Position numbers and translations under genes: made by a program
Assembly (NCBI RefSeq): GCF_001412595.2
Contig: NZ_CP012640.2
Span: 4,960,001 to 5,024,000 of the forward strand
DNA length: 64,000 bases
Source of the DNA: Massilia sp. WG5
GTDB taxonomy: Bacteria > Pseudomonadota > Gammaproteobacteria > Burkholderiales > Burkholderiaceae_D
Direction of reading: 5' to 3'
Shown here: positions 63,053 to 64,000 of the stretch, piece after piece
Layout: each line of letters begins with the position of its first letter
How positions within the stretch are numbered: the stretch's first letter is position 1
Notes under the pieces: model-generated
The model's database searches: none
What the model was told of the DNA's origin: nothing
What the model saw: only the letters and a program-made list of their open reading frames with translations

Positions 63053-64000
63053 CCAGCATTGCACTTGAGAGCCTATCTCGTGACTTAGCTAAAGCCATCG
63101 GGACATTAGGCCTCGCTGACGTAAAGTTTGGTGTTCCCGACTTGGTCGAGAAGCCAGCTAAGCAAGCTGAAGAGATATTCCAAGGCTACGCGAAGGCCAA
63201 GCCCAGCAAAGAGGATGCGTACGCAGCTGCTCTAGCATTCTTGCGAGGCACCAAGCTAGACGAATGGCAGCGCGACATGGTGGCGTCTGCTCTCTGTGTT
63301 CCTGTGCGCGAACAGTCAGGCGCTACAGTAGTCGGCGCTCAAGAGCGGTTCCTCAATCTCTTGGAGACCTACAGGGACGAAGCAAAATGCGGCGACTTGT
63401 GGCGGCTTACATGGCATGGGCTGCTTTACTCCTATTTCAATTTCGACCTTGACGCTGCGAAAAGCGCCTCGGTTCACACTGGCTGGGAAGCGTTGCGCGA
63501 CTTCCTTGCAGAGACCTGGCCATTCGTTGATAAGCAAACTGAAGGAAACCTTGTCCCAGCCTGGGTTAGTGTGATACGTCAAGAGGTGGAACTGCTCAGT
63601 AAGCAGCCGGTTGATAAGTACGCGAATGCGTTCTTGCGAGGAGACACCAGCGGCATAGATAGGTTAGCGTCAGACCTTGGGATTCCACCATCCAGTTGGT
63701 TCTGGCACGCGCTGGTCCTTAGTGCGGTCAAACAGGCGACGACCGAGAGTGACACCAAGTTCCGTGAACGACTGCCTCAGTTGCTTGACCTCATTCGAAG
63801 CAAACCAGGCTTCCGTGATGAAGCGCTCGAATTCATTCTCAATCGCTATCACGCCTGTCAAGGCGCACCTGCCGACGAGCGCCTTCGCGACTTCGTTTGC
63901 CAGCCTACTGTTTGGAAGAATCCGAAACTCAAAGCTGCCGGCATCGCTACGGCTTGGAATCGAGTGCCTGAAGCCGTTTGGAAGATGGTACTTGCCTGGG
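63046..64000 (+). CDS. zorC: ZorC-like protein of Zorya, partial (C-terminus beyond right edge)
   Basis: From the ATG at 63046 the frame is open for 318 codons to the edge of the window. The translation starts MLASIALESLSRDLAKAIG and includes DEWQRDMVASALCVPV and LWRLTWHGLLYSYFNFD, in the style of EH_signature proteins, the family of ZorC. The gene order zorA-zorB-zorC would indicate a type I or III-like system, where ZorC binds DNA and a later ZorD provides the nuclease-helicase. Type II systems would have an HNH protein (ZorE) here instead, and none is seen. The diagnostic Glu and His are outside the window. Confidence 0.75.
   Translation, partial: MLASIALESLSRDLAKAIGTLGLADVKFGVPDLVEKPAKQAEEIFQGYAKAKPSKEDAYAAALAFLRGTKLDEWQRDMVASALCVPVREQSGATVVGAQERFLNLLETYRDEAKCGDLWRLTWHGLLYSYFNFDLDAAKSASVHTGWEALRDFLAETWPFVDKQTEGNLVPAWVSVIRQEVELLSKQPVDKYANAFLRGDTSGIDRLASDLGIPPSSWFWHALVLSAVKQATTESDTKFRERLPQLLDLIRSKPGFRDEALEFILNRYHACQGAPADERLRDFVCQPTVWKNPKLKAAGIATAWNRVPEAVWKMVLAW

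Noticed and set aside
1..64000. CRISPR arrays, rRNA genes, riboswitches, phage structural genes
   Set aside because: Looked for regular spaced repeats, conserved RNA motifs and capsid or tail proteins; none found by eye.

Overview
The window looks like accessory DNA from a member of the Burkholderiales (Burkholderiaceae or Oxalobacteraceae). The evidence is an H-NS-family protein of the short Burkholderia type, the Hmp/NsrR pair with its GCATTT-N-AAATGC operators, and small proteins of types I associate with Burkholderiaceae. Base composition by eye is moderate, with an AT-rich patch at about 3.2-5.2 kb. I saw no rRNA, tRNA or CRISPR array. Species and replicon cannot be fixed from sequence alone.

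Layout. 1-1.4 kb: left-truncated hipBA and a decayed cap2 fragment. 1.5-5.1 kb: a chemoreceptor and an AT-rich RsbRD-type kinase with a stand-alone response regulator. 5.5-10.8 kb: a six-gene ba3-type (B-family) cytochrome oxidase operon with three multihaem c-cytochromes, divergent from a large hybrid kinase (11.5-14.9 kb). 15-22.7 kb: two diguanylate cyclases and a decayed third, with an intact IS66 element (8-bp target duplication) between them. 22.7-24.9 kb: small membrane protein, Hmp, NsrR. 25-30 kb: small proteins of unknown function, an XRE regulator behind 15-bp-period repeats, and remnants of H-NS and hipA genes. 30-38.8 kb: second hybrid kinase, CHASE3 cyclase, PAS-GGDEF-EAL protein. 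39-41.5 kb: Nramp-like transporter and MscL. 42-47.3 kb: a second, nearly identical ba3 oxidase operon. 47.9-51.6 kb: DUF1971 protein, Cache-GGDEF protein, intact H-NS and a lipoprotein.

51.7-64 kb is a defence island. It holds a frameshifted nuclease-like gene, a complete type II CBASS operon (HNH-SAVED effector with an extra N-terminal domain, CD-NTase ending in Gly, Cap2 E1/E2, Cap3 JAMM protease), a second CD-NTase with an unrecognised 210-residue partner, and a Zorya operon (zorA, zorB, start of a zorC-like gene) cut by the right edge.

Two themes recur. One is respiration and signalling: duplicated oxidases, duplicated kinases, NO detoxification and five intact GGDEF proteins. The other is gene turnover: fragments of cap2, hipA, hns, a third oxidase cytochrome, a third kinase receiver domain and a cyclase lie between intact genes. 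The second CD-NTase was joined to the antisense of a receiver-domain remnant, so its last residues are probably not native.
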